Assembly (NCBI RefSeq): GCF_006864135.1
Contig: NZ_SADV01000005.1
Location: 1-64,000 of the forward strand
Source: Lysinibacillus sphaericus
GTDB taxonomy: Bacteria; Bacillota; Bacilli; Bacillales_A; Planococcaceae
Reading direction: 5' to 3'
Length of the DNA stretch: 64,000 nt
Positions 62,757-64,000 of the stretch are shown one piece after another. Made by a program: the position numbers and the translations under genes. A model generated the notes under the pieces. That model was given only the letters and a program-made list of their open reading frames with translations. It was not told where the DNA came from and did no database searches. Each line of letters starts with the position of its first letter. Positions within the stretch are counted from its first letter, which is position 1.

Positions 62757-63797
62757 CTAACCTTCTTGTGCCACAAGACCTACTCCACTTGCCTTGTAAT
62801 GCAATATTTTTTGAACGACTGTTCCTAAATAAGCACCTGCCTCTAATGGCGGGATACCACCTTTATGAATGTTCGAAACGACCATACGATCAGCTTCTAC
62901 TGTGCCAATTCTAGGTTGATAGCATATATAGGCACTCATGGACTCAGCCGATACAAGTCCAGGGCGCTCACCGATTAAATAAACGATCACTTCTGCTTGT
63001 AAAAGCTCCCCAATTTCATCCATAAGGGCAACACGCCCTTTATCAATATAGAAAGTAGTTCCTATTTCAATATTTAAATTGCGAAGACTTTGCTGTAAGG
63101 CTAAGTATACGTCTTGCACATTTTCTTCAATCGCACTTGCACTTAATCCGTTAGAAATAATGATTTGTACTTTTGGATTTTTTGTACATTTAGATTGAAT
63201 AAGTATCTTTGATTCTTCTGATAAACGACGACCTAAATCTGGTCTAGTAATGTATTCTTCCTTATCTGTCACTCTTGTTGTTACTTGAAAGACATCAAGC
63301 TTTTGTAGTAGCTCTTCTGTTACTTCTCCATATACCGCATCTACTGCCGCTGCATGATCGAGTCGGAACTTTAGCCAAGTTTTTGTTTTAGGCCTTGTCC
63401 CAGCTCTTCCAACACCAATTCTTGCTGGTGTATGCTTTTTAGCAGCTTGAACACTTTCAGACACTTCATCCTCTTCAAATTTAAATTCTGTGATAGGTAC
63501 TGCAGTATAAGTCGATTCATCATTACTTGCGCTGTAATATGATTGTTCATGATTACTTGATTCAGTATGATAAAGCTTAATTAATGGATCATTTGATTGT
63601 TCTATTGTGCTCGGGCTTGCTACTTCATCAGTACCATTAGCATTAGCTACCGTATTGTGAAACTTAATAAGTGTTTCCTTGTGGTTTTCTGTTGGCACAG
63701 CTGTGTCATGAGAAAACTTTTCTGACGCATTATTGCCCATCTTTTCCATAACTAACTGTGTAATCATCGATACTAATTGTTCATTCAATGGATTCAC
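62757..63797 (-). CDS. eutC: Ethanolamine ammonia-lyase small subunit
   Basis: With EutB and adenosylcobalamin it splits ethanolamine to acetaldehyde and ammonia. The 346-residue product is longer than the usual 295. The core begins near 122 (TPARIGVGRAGTRPKTKTWL). The first 20 residues form an amphipathic helix (NEQLVSMITQLVMEKMG) like an encapsulation peptide, and a Ser/Asn-rich linker of about 100 residues follows with two similar segments (ETLIKFHNT, DPLIKLYHT). GTG start abuts the eutB stop. Confidence 0.94.
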   Translation of the reverse strand: MNPLNEQLVSMITQLVMEKMGNNASEKFSHDTAVPTENHKETLIKFHNTVANANGTDEVASPSTIEQSNDPLIKLYHTESSNHEQSYYSASNDESTYTAVPITEFKFEEDEVSESVQAAKKHTPARIGVGRAGTRPKTKTWLKFRLDHAAAVDAVYGEVTEELLQKLDVFQVTTRVTDKEEYITRPDLGRRLSEESKILIQSKCTKNPKVQIIISNGLSASAIEENVQDVYLALQQSLRNLNIEIGTTFYIDKGRVALMDEIGELLQAEVIVYLIGERPGLVSAESMSAYICYQPRIGTVEADRMVVSNIHKGGIPPLEAGAYLGTVVQKILHYKASGVGLVAQEG

Positions 63798-64000
63798 CTA
63801 CCTTTCAAATATAGATAAATCGCCAGCTCTTGCAGATAGACGACCATTTTCATAGATGCCCATTTTTTCTAACCACGCTAGATATTCAGGAGCTGGTTTT
63901 TTACCAAACGTTTGAAGTAATGTTGCGACATCATGGAAGCTCATTGACTGATAGTTCAGCATGACATCGTCGCCCATAGCGGCAGCGATAATAAAGTTGA
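63798..64000 (-). CDS. eutB: Ethanolamine ammonia-lyase large subunit (C-terminal part)
   Basis: Only the last 66 codons are in the window. NFIIAAAMGDDVMLNYQSMS, FHDVATLLQTFGKKPAPEY and GIYENGRLSARAG match the end of EutB, the catalytic subunit that holds B12. The TAG stop (63798-63800) is followed at once by the eutC GTG. The gene continues beyond the window. Confidence 0.94.
   Translation of the reverse strand, partial: NFIIAAAMGDDVMLNYQSMSFHDVATLLQTFGKKPAPEYLAWLEKMGIYENGRLSARAGDLSIFER

Overview
The window looks like chromosomal DNA of a low-GC, aerobic, endospore-forming member of the Bacillales. Gene content and the dispersed repeats fit Lysinibacillus best, but that assignment is recalled family knowledge and was not tested by a search. 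Supporting signs are AGGAGG-type ribosome binding sites with frequent GTG and TTG starts, spore-type proteins (DUF4183 proteins, two likely gamma-type SASPs), a ba3-type cytochrome oxidase, a DynA-like double dynamin and a type II pantothenate kinase. I saw no rRNA, tRNA, CRISPR array, complete insertion sequence or prophage.

Layout. 1-8.3 kb: formate-tetrahydrofolate ligase, a cold-shock protein with a clear promoter, a VOC protein, a flavin reductase, an unknown secreted protein, a small YezD-like gene, a CoaB-like protein, a LysR/EamA divergent pair and a YflT-like protein. 8.5-14.7 kb: Dps, a wrecked Rpn-type nuclease gene interrupted by a short repeat, PepF, a SEC-C protein, a small zinc protein and an RNase H. 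15-24.7 kb: NlpC/P60 endopeptidase, MarR/MFS pair, PfpI, SASPs, CoaW, a squalene/phytoene-synthase-like gene, YdjM, a ferric-reductase-like protein and a nitroreductase. 24.7-28.5 kb: a holin-like type I toxin with a probable antisense RNA, a PC4-like protein, and a NERD / MazG-like / HNH-pseudogene row. 28.5-45 kb: housekeeping metabolism (aminotransferase, D-serine dehydratase, glutamate dehydrogenase, PurC, malic enzyme, MBL hydrolase, sulfurtransferase) and DynA. 45-56.5 kb: DUF4183 pair, Pcp, a 29-residue protein behind a Fur-box promoter, CheX, ba3 oxidase, M32 carboxypeptidase, a decayed two-component remnant, and a MerR/serine-hydrolase pair.

56.9-64 kb is the 3' half of an ethanolamine-utilisation microcompartment operon on the minus strand: eutB (partial), eutC, eutL, eutE, eutM, a tandem-repeat spacer, two pduL-type phosphotransacylases, eutN, a second BMC shell gene with a charged tail, and a malate-dehydrogenase-family gene coupled to it by an ATGA overlap. 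EutBC split ethanolamine to acetaldehyde, EutE makes acetyl-CoA and NADH, and PduL makes acetyl phosphate. EutM, EutL, EutN and the second BMC protein form the shell. The terminal dehydrogenase may recycle cofactor. EutC and the longer PduL carry N-terminal helices, and EutE a C-terminal helix, that look like encapsulation peptides.

A second theme is repetitive DNA. One modular intergenic repeat family (about 80-320 bp; palindromic AATTATGCC..GGCATAATT at one end and AACTTCTTTCAG..CTGAAAGAAGTT at the other) occurs at least eight times, once inside the Rpn pseudogene and once between oxidase genes. One internal module is amplified in 36-bp tandem arrays at two loci. A separate tandem family built on TTTCCGTCGCTTCGG occurs at two loci, one inside the eut operon.
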